From Ignavibacteriales bacterium CG07_land_8_20_14_0_80_59_12 (GTDB lineage Bacteria; Bacteroidota; Ignavibacteria; 0-14-0-80-59-12), in the NCBI GenBank assembly GCA_002779395.1, contig PEWR01000053.1, forward strand, positions 1 through 47,498: DNA of 47,498 nt, in the 5' to 3' direction. A program made the translations under genes and the position numbers. Below the pieces are notes generated by a model. The model searched no databases, had not been told where the DNA came from, and saw nothing but the letters and a program-made list of their open reading frames with translations. Below, piece by piece: positions 8,962-18,424 of this stretch. Numbering within the stretch: position 1 is the stretch's first letter; every line of letters begins with the position of its first letter.

Positions 8962-9795
8962 TCATTGAAGCTCAGCAAGCGCCCGTTCCCCCTGCTCCTT
9001 CGACGGAGGTTTCCCATGCCAGGTATAGTCGTCCTCCATGAACGAGACGCCCTTCCCCATAATCGTGCGGGCGACGATGGCGGTCGGGCGGCCCTTCACA
9101 GAGCGAGCTTCCCGGAACGCCGAGAGGAGCGCATCGAAATCGTGCCCGTTGGCCTCGACAACATGAAGGCGAAACGCCGAGAGCTTCTCGCCGAGCGGAT
9201 CAAGGCCCATGACCTGCTCGGTGCGTCCGTCGATCTGGCAATAATTCCGGTCGATGATGATAGTGAGGTTGTCAAGCTTGTAGTATCCCGCGGCCATGAG
9301 GGCTTCCCAGATTGAGCCCTCCTGCATCTCGCCATCGCCGCAGAACGCGAAGACATGCCAATCCGATTTCGCAAGATACTTCCCGCCGATCGCGATGCCG
9401 ACGGCGATGGAGAGCCCCTGTCCAAGCGAGCCAGCGGACGTCTCGAGACCGGGGAGCCCCATGTCACGCCCCGGGTGGCCTTGCAGCCGGGTGCCAAACT
9501 TGCGAAGCGTCATCAGCTCTGCTTTCGGGAAGAAGCCCGCCTCGGCAAGCGTCGCATAAAGGACCGGGCATATATGTCCGGCAGAAAGAACAAATCGATC
9601 CCGGTCCGTCCAGAGAGGCTCATCCGGACGATACCTCATTACGCCTCCGAAGTAGAGCGTAGCGAAAATGTCTGCGGAGCCGAGCGGGCCGCCGGAGTGG
9701 CCCGATTTCGCCTCGACGAGCATACGGATGATGTCGCGGCGGATCTCCTTCGCCATGTCGCGAAGCTCATGGACGGACAGCACGCGTTGTTCCAT
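8962..9795 (-). CDS. Transketolase N-terminal section (split transketolase)
   Basis: SGHSGGPLGSADIFATLYFGGVMRY, FCGDGEMQEGSIWEALMAAGYYKLDNLTIIIDRN (TPP motif). Confidence 0.88.
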   Translation of the reverse strand: MEQRVLSVHELRDMAKEIRRDIIRMLVEAKSGHSGGPLGSADIFATLYFGGVMRYRPDEPLWTDRDRFVLSAGHICPVLYATLAEAGFFPKAELMTLRKFGTRLQGHPGRDMGLPGLETSAGSLGQGLSIAVGIAIGGKYLAKSDWHVFAFCGDGEMQEGSIWEALMAAGYYKLDNLTIIIDRNYCQIDGRTEQVMGLDPLGEKLSAFRLHVVEANGHDFDALLSAFREARSVKGRPTAIVARTIMGKGVSFMEDDYTWHGKPPSKEQGERALAELQ

Positions 9796-9981
9796 GTCTC
9801 TCCCGCAAGGTGGTTCCTCTTCAGCTCACCGCACAGTCCTTTTCCCCGCAGTAGAAAGGAGTTGTGGGCTCGCCGGAGCGTCGGCACGGTCTGTTTCCGC
9901 ACCGGGGTTAGCAATTGTGAATGTGCAAAAACTGTACTAATTTACGCCACACCCTGTAGAGAAGCAACAAGAGTCTCAGAG

Positions 9982-10725
9982 ATGAAACAGGCAACTCCCG
10001 ATTTCACCGGCCTCTCCCGGAAGGCATTCGACTTCATGAAGGGGCTGCGGAAGAACAACAACAAGCAATGGTTCGACGCACACCGCGAGATGTACGAAAA
10101 CGATCTTGTGGCACCTGCCCGGGCGCTCATTTCACAGCTCGGCGAGTTCATCCATTACCTCAATCCCGCCTTTGAAGTGGAGCCGAAGTTCAACAAGGCG
10201 ATCATGCGAATTACGAAGGATATGAGGTTCGCGAAAGGGGCTCCCTACCGCGATTACTTTCTCGTCCGGTTTGGGCGTTGGAAAATGGACAGCGAGCTGT
10301 TTCTTGTCTGGACCTCGGAGGGGCTGGAAGTCGGCATCTTTGTCAACAACAGTCCGAAGGAGGACACATCATTCTTCCGGGCAAACGTGACACAGGCGCC
10401 TGAGTTGTTTGTCAAAACGTGCAACGAGTTTGGCATTGGCCGCACATTTTCAGTATTCGACCTCGCCGGCGACAACGAGACCATCATTCCGCGGTTCGAC
10501 CCCGCACGGGACAAAGACCGGATTGCACAGCTCAGGATGTTCCTTATCGAGAGGTCGCACCCTCCGTCGCACAGGCGTCTCTACAGGCCTGAGTTCCTCA
10601 CCGATATCATGACGATCTTCTCGCGGCTTTATCCCATCTGGATATTCGCCGCCTCGACTCATCCCGCCGATGACCTTGAACGCTACCGTTCCCTCGTCGA
10701 CCCCCACGATCTTCCGAAGTCGTGA
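9982..10725 (+). CDS. DUF2461 / TIGR02453-family protein
   Basis: FDFMKGLRKNNNKQWFDAHREMYENDLVAPARALISQLG...FNKAIMRITKDMRFAKGAPYRDYFLVRFGR. Start set at ATG 9982 (MKQATPDFTGLS) within the longer supplied ORF. Confidence 0.8.
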   Translation: MKQATPDFTGLSRKAFDFMKGLRKNNNKQWFDAHREMYENDLVAPARALISQLGEFIHYLNPAFEVEPKFNKAIMRITKDMRFAKGAPYRDYFLVRFGRWKMDSELFLVWTSEGLEVGIFVNNSPKEDTSFFRANVTQAPELFVKTCNEFGIGRTFSVFDLAGDNETIIPRFDPARDKDRIAQLRMFLIERSHPPSHRRLYRPEFLTDIMTIFSRLYPIWIFAASTHPADDLERYRSLVDPHDLPKS

Positions 10726-10842
10726 GGCGTTGATCGCGACGACGGATTATTGCGGCATGAGCTTCAGAAGGTTGGGAGCGAGGTGAGGACCTAGCCTGTT
10801 CAGCGTTCCATGCTCCCGCCGCGCGCCGTGGGATTCAAGGGT

Positions 10843-10871
10843 TTGCAAACATTTGTCGGAGGTTTTATATT
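10843..10871 (+). promoter_or_regulatory. Sigma70-like promoter for tRNA-Ser
   Basis: TTGCAA (10843-10848), 17-nt spacer, TATATT (10866-10871), about 54 bp before the tRNA 5' end. Confidence 0.5.
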
Positions 10872-10924
10872 GAAACAGGTTTGGACACCTGCACCCCATG
10901 GAGGCTGCCAGGGGTCTTGCAAAT

Positions 10925-11015
10925 GGAGAGGTGGCCGAGTGGCTGAAGGCAACCGCCTGCTAAGCGGTTATAGGGGCTAAAACTCTTATCGGGGGTTCGA
11001 ATCCCCCCCTCTCCG
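10925..11015 (+). tRNA. tRNA-Ser (anticodon GCT), with long variable arm
   Basis: GGAGAGGTGGCCGAGTGGCTGAAGGC...CCTGCTAAGCGG...GGGGGTTCGAATCCCCCCCTCTCCG. Acceptor GGAGAGG/CCTCTCC pairs. Confidence 0.95.
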
Positions 11016-11021
11016 CACCAC

Positions 11022-11052
11022 AAAGCTCGCCGAAGGGCGGGCTTCTTTTGTT
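11022..11052 (+). terminator. Rho-independent terminator after tRNA-Ser
   Basis: AAGCTCGCC-GAA-GGGCGGGCTT hairpin followed by CTTTTGTTT. Confidence 0.7.
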
Positions 11053-11206
11053 TAAAGAGAGGAAGAGCAGCCCGGAGGGTACCGGGATGTTGTCGGATTG
11101 GTTTACAGTTTTGTTTACACCTTATCCGACACTTCCCTGTAGAGAACGGAACGCCCCGTGCAGCTTTCCCACCTCGGCCAAGAGGTTGCAGTACTGCGCG
11201 GGGCAT

Positions 11207-11467
11207 TCACGCAAAACTTGATTTCGGCCGGTTCGGAAAACTTGCGACTGCGTCGCGAATATACATCACGCACGGGGGGATGTCAAGAGGTTGGCGCTTC
11301 CGGGCGGAACCTCCAGGCGGCAGGTCGAGCGTGCGGGATCGATCTTGATGTTGTGTGCGCGGATGAAGCGCTTGCGCGATCTTCCGTGTTCCGAGCCGGG
11401 GGTTCTGGAGCCTGCCTGCGGCGGGCAGGAGAGTCCTGATAGTGACCCACTGATCCATTGTTAGCAC
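11207..11467 (-). pseudogene. IS21-family IstA N-terminal remnant
   Basis: MLTMDQWVTIRTL....LGTRKIAQAL resembles the IstA start (MLT...W..IR.L...G.g.r.IA..LG). It is disrupted by a palindromic repeat and decays downstream. Confidence 0.5.
11411..11429. repeat. Palindromic 19-bp repeat CCTGCCTGCGGCGGGCAGG
   Basis: Exact reverse complement of the copies at 20587-20605 and 20705-20723. Confidence 0.85.
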
Positions 11468-11543
11468 CTCGATAGTCTCCTCCTGAAGGTTGGCAGAAAA
11501 GGGAAAATAGCCAATCTCCCCGCCGCAGGCGGGTGATCAGAGG

Positions 11544-11586
11544 TGGGTCAATTTTCAGCGGGAAAAGTGGGTCAGTTTTCGGTGGT
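11544..11586. repeat. IS21-type end: two directly repeated terminal motifs
   Basis: TGGGTCAATTTTCAGCGGG (11544-11562) and TGGGTCAGTTTTCGGTGGT (11568-11586), 24-bp spacing, upstream of the IstA remnant start at 11467. Confidence 0.55.
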
Positions 11587-11729
11587 AATTAACAGCAGCC
11601 TCCTAAAGCTGCCTGGACAAGGGTGAGCTTGATCGCCCCACTGTGATTCCTCGTATTGGTCTCCCGACGAATGGGACGACCAAGCTCAACTTATTGGCTC
11701 CCTTAGTTAAGCCTTCCGGATTTGCACCG

Positions 11730-12839
11730 TTAGAAATCTACCTTACCAGACACGTTGAGAACGAGTGCTGAATTCTTGTCTCCGCCCTTTATTTTTGTGG
11801 TAATGCTTTGCGCTTCCAGGGCGATAGAGAAACCGTTACCGAAGGGGAAAATCAAGTCACCGTAAATAACCGTGTTTTGTTCGGTGGCACCGGGCGACAG
11901 GTTGTCGGTTTGGTTCTTATCCATACCGAATCCCGCTACCATGTTCAAGTTGTCGAAGGGTTTGGAAATGGCATTAACCCACAGGCACAGGCTTTTTTTG
12001 TCATTATTCCTGGAGCCATTGCCCGAGATGCTGAACAGGTTGGCGTTGAGTAGATTTTTGCCCACGTTGACTTCACCTTTCAGTGCTAACAGCGGATTGA
12101 AGGGCAGGTCAAAATCTAAACCAAGCCCGGTAGTGTTATATTCGTCATCCCCTACGTCTGGATTTGGATCGTAGGAGGCGTGAACGAAGTAAACACCAAC
12201 CACGCCTTTCTTCAGCAACTTGGCGGATAGACGGCCCTGGATCATGGGTAGGGTAGCATAGTTGTCTGCACCCAAACCGACAGCCTCTTTTGACCCTTCA
12301 CAAAATGCCAGTTGCACCATCGGCGCTAAGCTTTCCATCGGTATTTTGTAGAGTAACTGAATCTGGCCGCGGCGAAAACCCAGGTTGCCAGCATACCACA
12401 TATTTCCGTTAGTGTTGTTGGTAGTGGCATTGTTGGGGGAGAATATATCCCACTGTTGTCCGAAACGTAGTTCAAAGTTCCCGGCTGCCATCCAGGCGTA
12501 AGCCAGGCGTATGCGGGGCTTGGCATTGGCATCAAATCCCTCCCCGAAGAAATCCAATTCCAGCGTTCCACCGACTTTGACATTGTCGCCTGTGCTACCT
12601 TTCAGGCCAAAACGGGTATGCATGGCCGTAAATCCCAGCGCGGCAGTGTCCGCGCCACTGGCACGTTGCGCTGCTGATAGGTTGGGTTTATCAAAAGAAA
12701 GGACGCCCTTAGTGGCATAGACCATATCACCCTTGATAAATCCATAGGGCTTAAGCTCTAAACCACCAGCTATGGCCGTCGGGACAACTAGAAAACTTGC
12801 CAAGATCAGCAGTAACGAAAAGACTCCTAGTGATTTCAT
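11730..12839 (-). CDS. Outer-membrane porin-like beta-barrel protein (DcaP-like)
   Basis: Signal peptide MKSLGVFSLLLILASFLVVPTAIAG, then LELKPYGFIKGDMVYATKG, FGLKGSTGDNVKVGGTLELDFFG, FELRFGQQWDIFSP; C-terminal aromatic residue (VDF). Start at ATG 12839 with SD AGGAGG immediately upstream. Confidence 0.7.
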   Translation of the reverse strand: MKSLGVFSLLLILASFLVVPTAIAGGLELKPYGFIKGDMVYATKGVLSFDKPNLSAAQRASGADTAALGFTAMHTRFGLKGSTGDNVKVGGTLELDFFGEGFDANAKPRIRLAYAWMAAGNFELRFGQQWDIFSPNNATTNNTNGNMWYAGNLGFRRGQIQLLYKIPMESLAPMVQLAFCEGSKEAVGLGADNYATLPMIQGRLSAKLLKKGVVGVYFVHASYDPNPDVGDDEYNTTGLGLDFDLPFNPLLALKGEVNVGKNLLNANLFSISGNGSRNNDKKSLCLWVNAISKPFDNLNMVAGFGMDKNQTDNLSPGATEQNTVIYGDLIFPFGNGFSIALEAQSITTKIKGGDKNSALVLNVSGKVDF

Positions 12840-12861
12840 AAATCCTCCTGCTAAGTTAAAT

Positions 12862-13193
12862 GGGTCTTCTCCCAACTGAGTGGGTAGAATTCAGGTGAAA
12901 AAGTGAAAAGCGTGTAGGAATGACAAGGCGTTTGGGTTTTAAGTATGCTCAAGTTTTTGTATCTTGAACAATGCATAAACGCAAGCGCCTCCTCGATGCC
13001 TAATGCAAGCCGGAAAACAAAATCTCGCTCGGCTTCGCTGAAGGTCTCAACAACAAGATCCGGGTCATCCAGCGTCGAGCTTACGGACTGCGCAATGAGG
13101 GGTATCTCAGGTTGAAGGTCCTGACATCCACCCTCGATCACCTATGAACCCCAAAAACAGCTGAATCTTACCCACTCGATGTGGAGAAGACCC
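12862..13193 (+). mobile_element. 332-bp internally deleted ISL3-family element (MITE-like)
   Basis: Terminal inverted repeats GGGTCTTCTCCCAACTGAGTGGGTA (12862-12886) and TACCCACTCGATGTGGAGAAGACCC (13169-13193) match at 21/25. Flanked by an exact 8-bp direct repeat AGTTAAAT (12854-12861 and 13194-13201), the target-duplication length typical of ISL3. Confidence 0.85.
13004..13147 (+). pseudogene. ISL3-family transposase C-terminal remnant
   Basis: Reads CKPENKISLGFAEGLNNKIRVIQRRAYGLRNEGYLRLKVLTSTLDHL-stop; the GFAEGLNNKIRVIQRRAYG signature is typical of ISL3/IS204-type transposase C-termini. Confidence 0.8.
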
Positions 13194-13482
13194 AGTTAAA
13201 TAATAGTGGCGTGATTTGAAATTCTGAATACGGATTGCAACACAGGATCCTACTTCGAAGCGGGAGTCTTTGTCTGTCAATCTTCAATGTATCCTCCTTT
13301 CTCAGTTGGTTAATCACGTTTCTTGCTTTGTCCAAGGCATCAAAAATGATGGTGCAGGAAAAAAGTCCCCCCTACCGCGACAAGGGGCCTCTGGATTTGA
13401 TTTAAGGTGCCGGTGGAGAAAGCCTGAACCCCCAGGGCCAGAACTATCCCCCCAACAAACTACGCCATTGCTTCATTTAAAT

Positions 13483-14238
13483 TCACCCAGCTTGTTTCCA
13501 TCCTCTTTCACGCCACTTGAAGACTAGGCCCAGGATGCCCAAAGCCAGGGTAGTGGGAGAAAGAATCCTGTTCCAGCCAAAATGGTAGGTTCTTTCTTCC
13601 CTCAAACCCATCTGGAACTGAGCTTCGGCTTCGTGTAACAAGTAAATCCAACGCACGTCGTCAATGTCCAACAGTTGGGCACTGGGATGGGCGACTTTGA
13701 TCTCCTTCAGCCGCTGGTTGGCCTGAGCCAGAATCTGATCACGATCGCCAAAAGTCAGGGCCCCAGTAGGGCAGGCTTTGACACAGGCAGGCACCAGGCC
13801 ATTGGCAATACGGTCCTTGCAGAAGGTGCATTTGACCCATTGCATAGTAACCGAATTTCGGCGTGGAATACCGTAGGGGCAAGCTTCCTTCAAATCCATA
13901 TTGCCCAATTCCTTGGTCTTCTCCGTGTAAAAAACCGCACCATTTTCATCCACCACAATAGCGTCTTTGACTATGTCATCAGCCGAATACTTACAAGGTG
14001 GATCTACACAGTGATGGCACTGGTCCTTGAAGAAATTCCATTTCACCTGGCCATTTCCTTCCACTTCCTTAAAACGAACCAGAGTATACGTGAAGGCCGA
14101 TAGATCAGGTGGGTTTTGATAGGAGCCCCAATTGACGGTCTGTTCTCCCGGTAATTGGTTCCATTGCTTACAGGCCACCTGGCATCCCCGGCAACCGATG
14201 CATTTGGAGAGATCCACTAAAACGGATTTGCCTTTCAT
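13483..14238 (-). CDS. fdhB: Formate dehydrogenase beta (iron-sulfur) subunit, Desulfovibrio FdhB type with C-terminal hydrophobic tail
   Basis: VDLSKCIGCRGCQVACKQWNQLPGEQT, CHHCVDPPC, ACPYGIPR, CTFCKDRIANGLVPACVKACPTGAL: 12 cluster cysteines, consistent with three [4Fe-4S] clusters. Confidence 0.85.
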   Translation of the reverse strand: MKGKSVLVDLSKCIGCRGCQVACKQWNQLPGEQTVNWGSYQNPPDLSAFTYTLVRFKEVEGNGQVKWNFFKDQCHHCVDPPCKYSADDIVKDAIVVDENGAVFYTEKTKELGNMDLKEACPYGIPRRNSVTMQWVKCTFCKDRIANGLVPACVKACPTGALTFGDRDQILAQANQRLKEIKVAHPSAQLLDIDDVRWIYLLHEAEAQFQMGLREERTYHFGWNRILSPTTLALGILGLVFKWRERGWKQAG

Positions 14239-14242
14239 AATG

Positions 14243-17200
14243 TCACACCTCCTTTCTGACGTCTACCAGGAAAGCCTTGGATTCCTGAATCATGGTGTTT
14301 CCATCGCCGATATTCGGTACTAAGGTATTGGCGCTATCACCCGTGGCCAGTCCCATAAAGCCGAAACACCATGGTAACCCCACCTCATGAATGATATTGC
14401 CCCCAATATTAAAGGGCTTGTATCTTGAAGTGACCATGGCCACTGCCCGAACTTTGCCTCGAGCCGATTCCACGACGCACCACTCGCCATTTTTGATGCC
14501 CAACTCCTTGGCCAACTCCTTACTCATCTCCACGAACATATTGGGTTGCATTTCCACTAGCCACGGCATCTGGCGGGTCATGGCGCCCGTCTGCCAATGT
14601 TCGCTGAGACGATAGGTAGTGCCTACAAAAGGATAGCGGGGATCACCTACCTGAGCAAACTTATCCATATCGCTACCCACAAGGTCCCAACGCTTGGAAG
14701 TGGGATTGAAAAGGACGCTGGACATCATATTTTTGACCGGGCATTCCAGCGGCTCGTAATGTTCCGGAAACGGGCCGTCAGCCAGATCTGGCCCAAAGAT
14801 TCGGGCAAAGCCTTCAGACCTCATGATGAACGGATACCTGGTTTCGGCCTCATTGACCATGGGAGGCCAGCCGCCATCCGGAATATCGCCAACCCAGGCG
14901 CCTTTGCCTTCATTGGATGTGGCATCCCAACGGATAACCGGATGCTCTTTGTCCAAGGGCTGACCAGTTTTATCCACCGAAGCCCGGTTATAAATAATTC
15001 TTCGGTTCAACGGCCAGCACCAGGCCCATTTAGAATAGAGACCGATGCCGGAAGTATCTTTGGTATCCCGTCGGGCCGCCATATTGCCATCCTCGGTGTA
15101 ACTGGCGCAGTAGATCCAGTTGCCCGAAGAGGTGCTACCATCGTCCATTAGCTTGGCAAACGAAAGCAGAAGTTTTCCCGTCTTCAAGTCGTAGCCATTG
15201 ATCTCCTTGGCCACCGCATGAATGTCTACCTTGCCATTCTTAGCATAATCCCATTTCAGCTTGGTTATGGGTTCTGGAAAGGTACCGCCCTTCGTCTCGT
15301 ACAGTTTTTTCACCCGCAGGTACAGCTCATGAATGATTTCGCCATCGGGTTTGGCTTGGCCGGGTGAATCGACGGCTTTGTAGCGCCATTGCATCCAGCG
15401 CCCACTGTTGGTGATACTCCCCTCTTTCTCCATGGAAGCGGCACAGGGAAGCAAGAATACCTCGGTCTTGATCTTCTCGGGATTCACACCCGGTCGCTTC
15501 CAGAAAGCGCCCGTCTCAGTCTCCCAGAGATTTACATTCACCATCCAGTCCAGTTTACCCAGAGCTTCGCGAGTCATCTCTGCATTGGGCCCACTACAGG
15601 CTGGGTTCTGGCCCCAGGCAAAGAAGCCTTTAAATTTCCCAGCATACATAGCCTCAAACAGAGAAATCCAGGAGCAATCCTCGCCGTCATCCAATTTAGG
15701 CAAGTACTGATAGCCAAACTCATTGGCTGGTTGGGCATGGTCATCATACAGGGCCTTGAGCAGGCTTACCGAATATTTCGCATAATTGCCCCACCAGTTA
15801 GCACTCTTAGGATCACTGGCTTTGGGAGTGTACTTCTCGTTGTAAGCCTTCAAGGTAACATCTGAGGCGCGGGGATTTTTTAAGTATCCTGGTAGAATGT
15901 GGAACAACAAGGCATGATCCGTAGAGCCTTGCACATTGGACTCTCCTCTCATTGCATTCACCCCACCGCCTGCGATGCCGATATTCCCCAGAAGCAACTG
16001 TACAATAGACATTGCTCGAATATTCTGGGTGCCCACGGTATGCTGGGTCCAGCCCATAGCATACATAACAGTACCGGCCTTGCCCGGTTGCCCGGTAGCC
16101 GAATAGGCCTTGTATACTTTCAATAACTTCTGCTTTGGCGTACCGGTAATAGCGGAAACTTTATCCAGATCATAGCGAGAAAAATGTTTCTTGAGCAATT
16201 GAAACACGCACTGGGGGTCTTGCAAGGTTTTATCCCGCTTGGGGAATCCCTTTTCATCCACCTGATACTGCCAGGTGGCTTTGTCGTATTTTCGTTTGGG
16301 CTTGTCGTAGCCGGAGAAGAGGCCATCCTCAAATCCGAATTTTTCGTTGATCAAAAACGAGGCATTGGTGTATTCCACCACATAGTCTTTGTGGTAGAGA
16401 TTGTTGTCCAAAATATACTTGATCATGCCGCCCAAGAAGGCGATATCGGTTCCGGAACGCAATGGCGCGTAGATATGCGCTTTGGAAGAGGTACGAGTAA
16501 ATCGGGGATCAACGCTGATGAGGGTAGCACCACGTTCTATGGCTTTGGTCACCCATTTAAAAGAGATAGGGAAAGTTTCAGCAGGATTACTCCCCATGAT
16601 CAAAATACAATCGCTATTCCTAATATCGATCCAGTGATTGGTCATGGCACCTCGGCCAAACGACTCTCCCAGAGCCGCAACAGTCGATGAGTGACATACA
16701 CGCGCCTGGTGTTCGATATACACCAGGCCCAAAGAACGCAAAAACTTCTGGTACAGCCAGCACTCCTCATTGTCCATGGCCGCGCTTCCCAGAGACGCTA
16801 GACCATCAGTGCGATTGAGCACCTCGCCTTTGGCGTTCTTAGCCGTAAAGGTAGCGTCTCTGGCCATTTTGATACGTTTAGCAATCTCATCCAACGCCCA
16901 GTCCCAAGACTTCTCCTCCCACTGGTCACTGTAAGGCGCTCGGTACATGACCTTGGTGATTCGCCGATCATTATTGGCCAACTGATAGAGCGCACTCCCT
17001 TTGCTACACTGCGAACCCTGATTGATGGGGTGATCCGGATCCCCCTCGATATTGATCACCTTCCCTTCTTTGACCGATACAATTTGGCCACAGCCCACCG
17101 CACAGTAGGGACAGATGGTCGTGCTCTCCTGGGCGTATTTGATTCTCAGTTCTTCCTCAGAGGTTTTGGCAGGCCAGCTATCCCACCCGAAGCGACTTAG

Positions 17201-17260
17201 CATCGCTCCAGAGGTCATTGCGCTGGAAACCTTGATGAATCCTCGTCGTGAAATATTCAT
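14243..17260 (-). CDS. fdhA: Formate dehydrogenase catalytic (molybdopterin) subunit, Tat-exported, Cys-containing
   Basis: Tat signal SRRGFIKVSS; CPYCAVGCGQ [4Fe-4S] motif; QARVCHSSTVAALGESFGRGAMTNHWIDIRNSDCILIMGSNPAE with Cys (TGT) at the usual Sec/Cys active-site position. Confidence 0.93.
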   Translation of the reverse strand: MNISRRGFIKVSSAMTSGAMLSRFGWDSWPAKTSEEELRIKYAQESTTICPYCAVGCGQIVSVKEGKVINIEGDPDHPINQGSQCSKGSALYQLANNDRRITKVMYRAPYSDQWEEKSWDWALDEIAKRIKMARDATFTAKNAKGEVLNRTDGLASLGSAAMDNEECWLYQKFLRSLGLVYIEHQARVCHSSTVAALGESFGRGAMTNHWIDIRNSDCILIMGSNPAETFPISFKWVTKAIERGATLISVDPRFTRTSSKAHIYAPLRSGTDIAFLGGMIKYILDNNLYHKDYVVEYTNASFLINEKFGFEDGLFSGYDKPKRKYDKATWQYQVDEKGFPKRDKTLQDPQCVFQLLKKHFSRYDLDKVSAITGTPKQKLLKVYKAYSATGQPGKAGTVMYAMGWTQHTVGTQNIRAMSIVQLLLGNIGIAGGGVNAMRGESNVQGSTDHALLFHILPGYLKNPRASDVTLKAYNEKYTPKASDPKSANWWGNYAKYSVSLLKALYDDHAQPANEFGYQYLPKLDDGEDCSWISLFEAMYAGKFKGFFAWGQNPACSGPNAEMTREALGKLDWMVNVNLWETETGAFWKRPGVNPEKIKTEVFLLPCAASMEKEGSITNSGRWMQWRYKAVDSPGQAKPDGEIIHELYLRVKKLYETKGGTFPEPITKLKWDYAKNGKVDIHAVAKEINGYDLKTGKLLLSFAKLMDDGSTSSGNWIYCASYTEDGNMAARRDTKDTSGIGLYSKWAWCWPLNRRIIYNRASVDKTGQPLDKEHPVIRWDATSNEGKGAWVGDIPDGGWPPMVNEAETRYPFIMRSEGFARIFGPDLADGPFPEHYEPLECPVKNMMSSVLFNPTSKRWDLVGSDMDKFAQVGDPRYPFVGTTYRLSEHWQTGAMTRQMPWLVEMQPNMFVEMSKELAKELGIKNGEWCVVESARGKVRAVAMVTSRYKPFNIGGNIIHEVGLPWCFGFMGLATGDSANTLVPNIGDGNTMIQESKAFLVDVRKEV

Positions 17261-17323
17261 GTGTCTCGTTGGCCTCCTTTCTTGAAATCAAGTAAGGTAG
17301 CCTTAACCGGAATTTCTTTCTCC

Positions 17324-18217
17324 TCAAAGCCACCACTGTCCATTCTGATACCCCTCTTTCTCCGCCGCAATATCTAGCTCACAAGTAGTCAGATCTTCAG
17401 CTCGCATCTGAATTTCTCTTTTTTCGGGCAGCCTCCTTTCATCAATGGTTTTGAGATACTTCTTACAATTTTCACAGACATCCACCCGATAAGGGCTTTC
17501 TTCCTCCACAAAGAAGTAACTCAGGCGGTTATGGTCCTTGTTGGAACAGAAAGGACAATGAATTCGCTGAAAAGCCCATTCGGAATTGCAAAAGGAACAC
17601 CAGAGGATTCTCTTGCCCGTTTCTTGTTCTAATCTTGCCATGCCAGGTGGGTTACCGCAAATCGGACAGTAGCCTCTGAGCCACTGTTCATCACTGATCT
17701 TATTCTGCAAACCGTGAGCATAGGATTCGAGGAGGGGATTGGCTAACATCCTGGCCAAGAATAGAAGGAATCCCTTTTTTACGTTGAGTTCCGCAGAGAC
17801 AGTTTGAAAAAATTCCTGATCACCGGAAACCACTTTTAGAACCAATTTTTCCAGGTCCAGGTGGTATTTATCCCTGGCCGATTTTAAATTGATAATGTCC
17901 GATTTATTTTCCCCCTGGTATCTTTCCATCGTAGCTAAAAGGTCCTGAAATAAACCTTTCAGGAAGTCGTTATTCAATTTCACTTGTTCAAAATCCAGGA
18001 TAGGCCGTCCCTCAGATAAACGTTGCTGGACGTCAAAAGATTGAATTTGACGGTTTATATTTTTTTGGCTAACTCGTCTTAGATTTGTGAACTGGGCTTT
18101 TAGAATATCTTCATAAAAGTTAAGATACTCAGTCGAAAGCTTTCCGTCTTTTCTTAATCGGTCAATCTGTCTGTTTATGAAGTCGATATTGGTCATATCA
18201 TTCAATGCCCTAAACAT
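17324..18217 (-). CDS. fdhE: Formate dehydrogenase accessory protein FdhE
   Basis: Zinc-ribbon motifs GYCPICGNPPGMARLEQETGKRILWCSFCNSEWAFQRIHCPFC, CENCKKYLKTID. Confidence 0.88.
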   Translation of the reverse strand: MFRALNDMTNIDFINRQIDRLRKDGKLSTEYLNFYEDILKAQFTNLRRVSQKNINRQIQSFDVQQRLSEGRPILDFEQVKLNNDFLKGLFQDLLATMERYQGENKSDIINLKSARDKYHLDLEKLVLKVVSGDQEFFQTVSAELNVKKGFLLFLARMLANPLLESYAHGLQNKISDEQWLRGYCPICGNPPGMARLEQETGKRILWCSFCNSEWAFQRIHCPFCSNKDHNRLSYFFVEEESPYRVDVCENCKKYLKTIDERRLPEKREIQMRAEDLTTCELDIAAEKEGYQNGQWWL

Positions 18218-18424
18218 GGGTTAATTTATCAGAGTTCAGTTCCGGCTGAAAAAAAATAATCACAACCGATCTAAAGACACAGTTCTGGTTCGCTCCGAAA
18301 CAAGCACCGTGGCCAGAACCGCTATTTTAATGCAGTTTCCCTCGCCTCCATTACTCCAATAATCCATCCATCCAATTCTTGCTATTCGCGAACAACGGAA
18401 GAATAACACCATTCATTCTTGAAA

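Noticed and set aside
10865-11206. 113-aa minus ORF with CGEGGIRTPDKSFSPYNRLAGGCLQPLGHLS
   Set aside because: This is the familiar spurious translation antisense to a tRNA-Ser gene; the tRNA explains the sequence.
12851-13141. 96-aa minus ORF upstream of the porin
   Set aside because: Antisense to the ISL3 transposase remnant and its inverted repeat; the plus-strand reading gives the recognisable GFAEGLNNKIRVIQRRAYG motif.
15999-17260. Possible in-frame UGA (selenocysteine) in fdhA
   Set aside because: The catalytic position is encoded by TGT (Cys) and the ORF runs without internal stop, so no recoding is needed.
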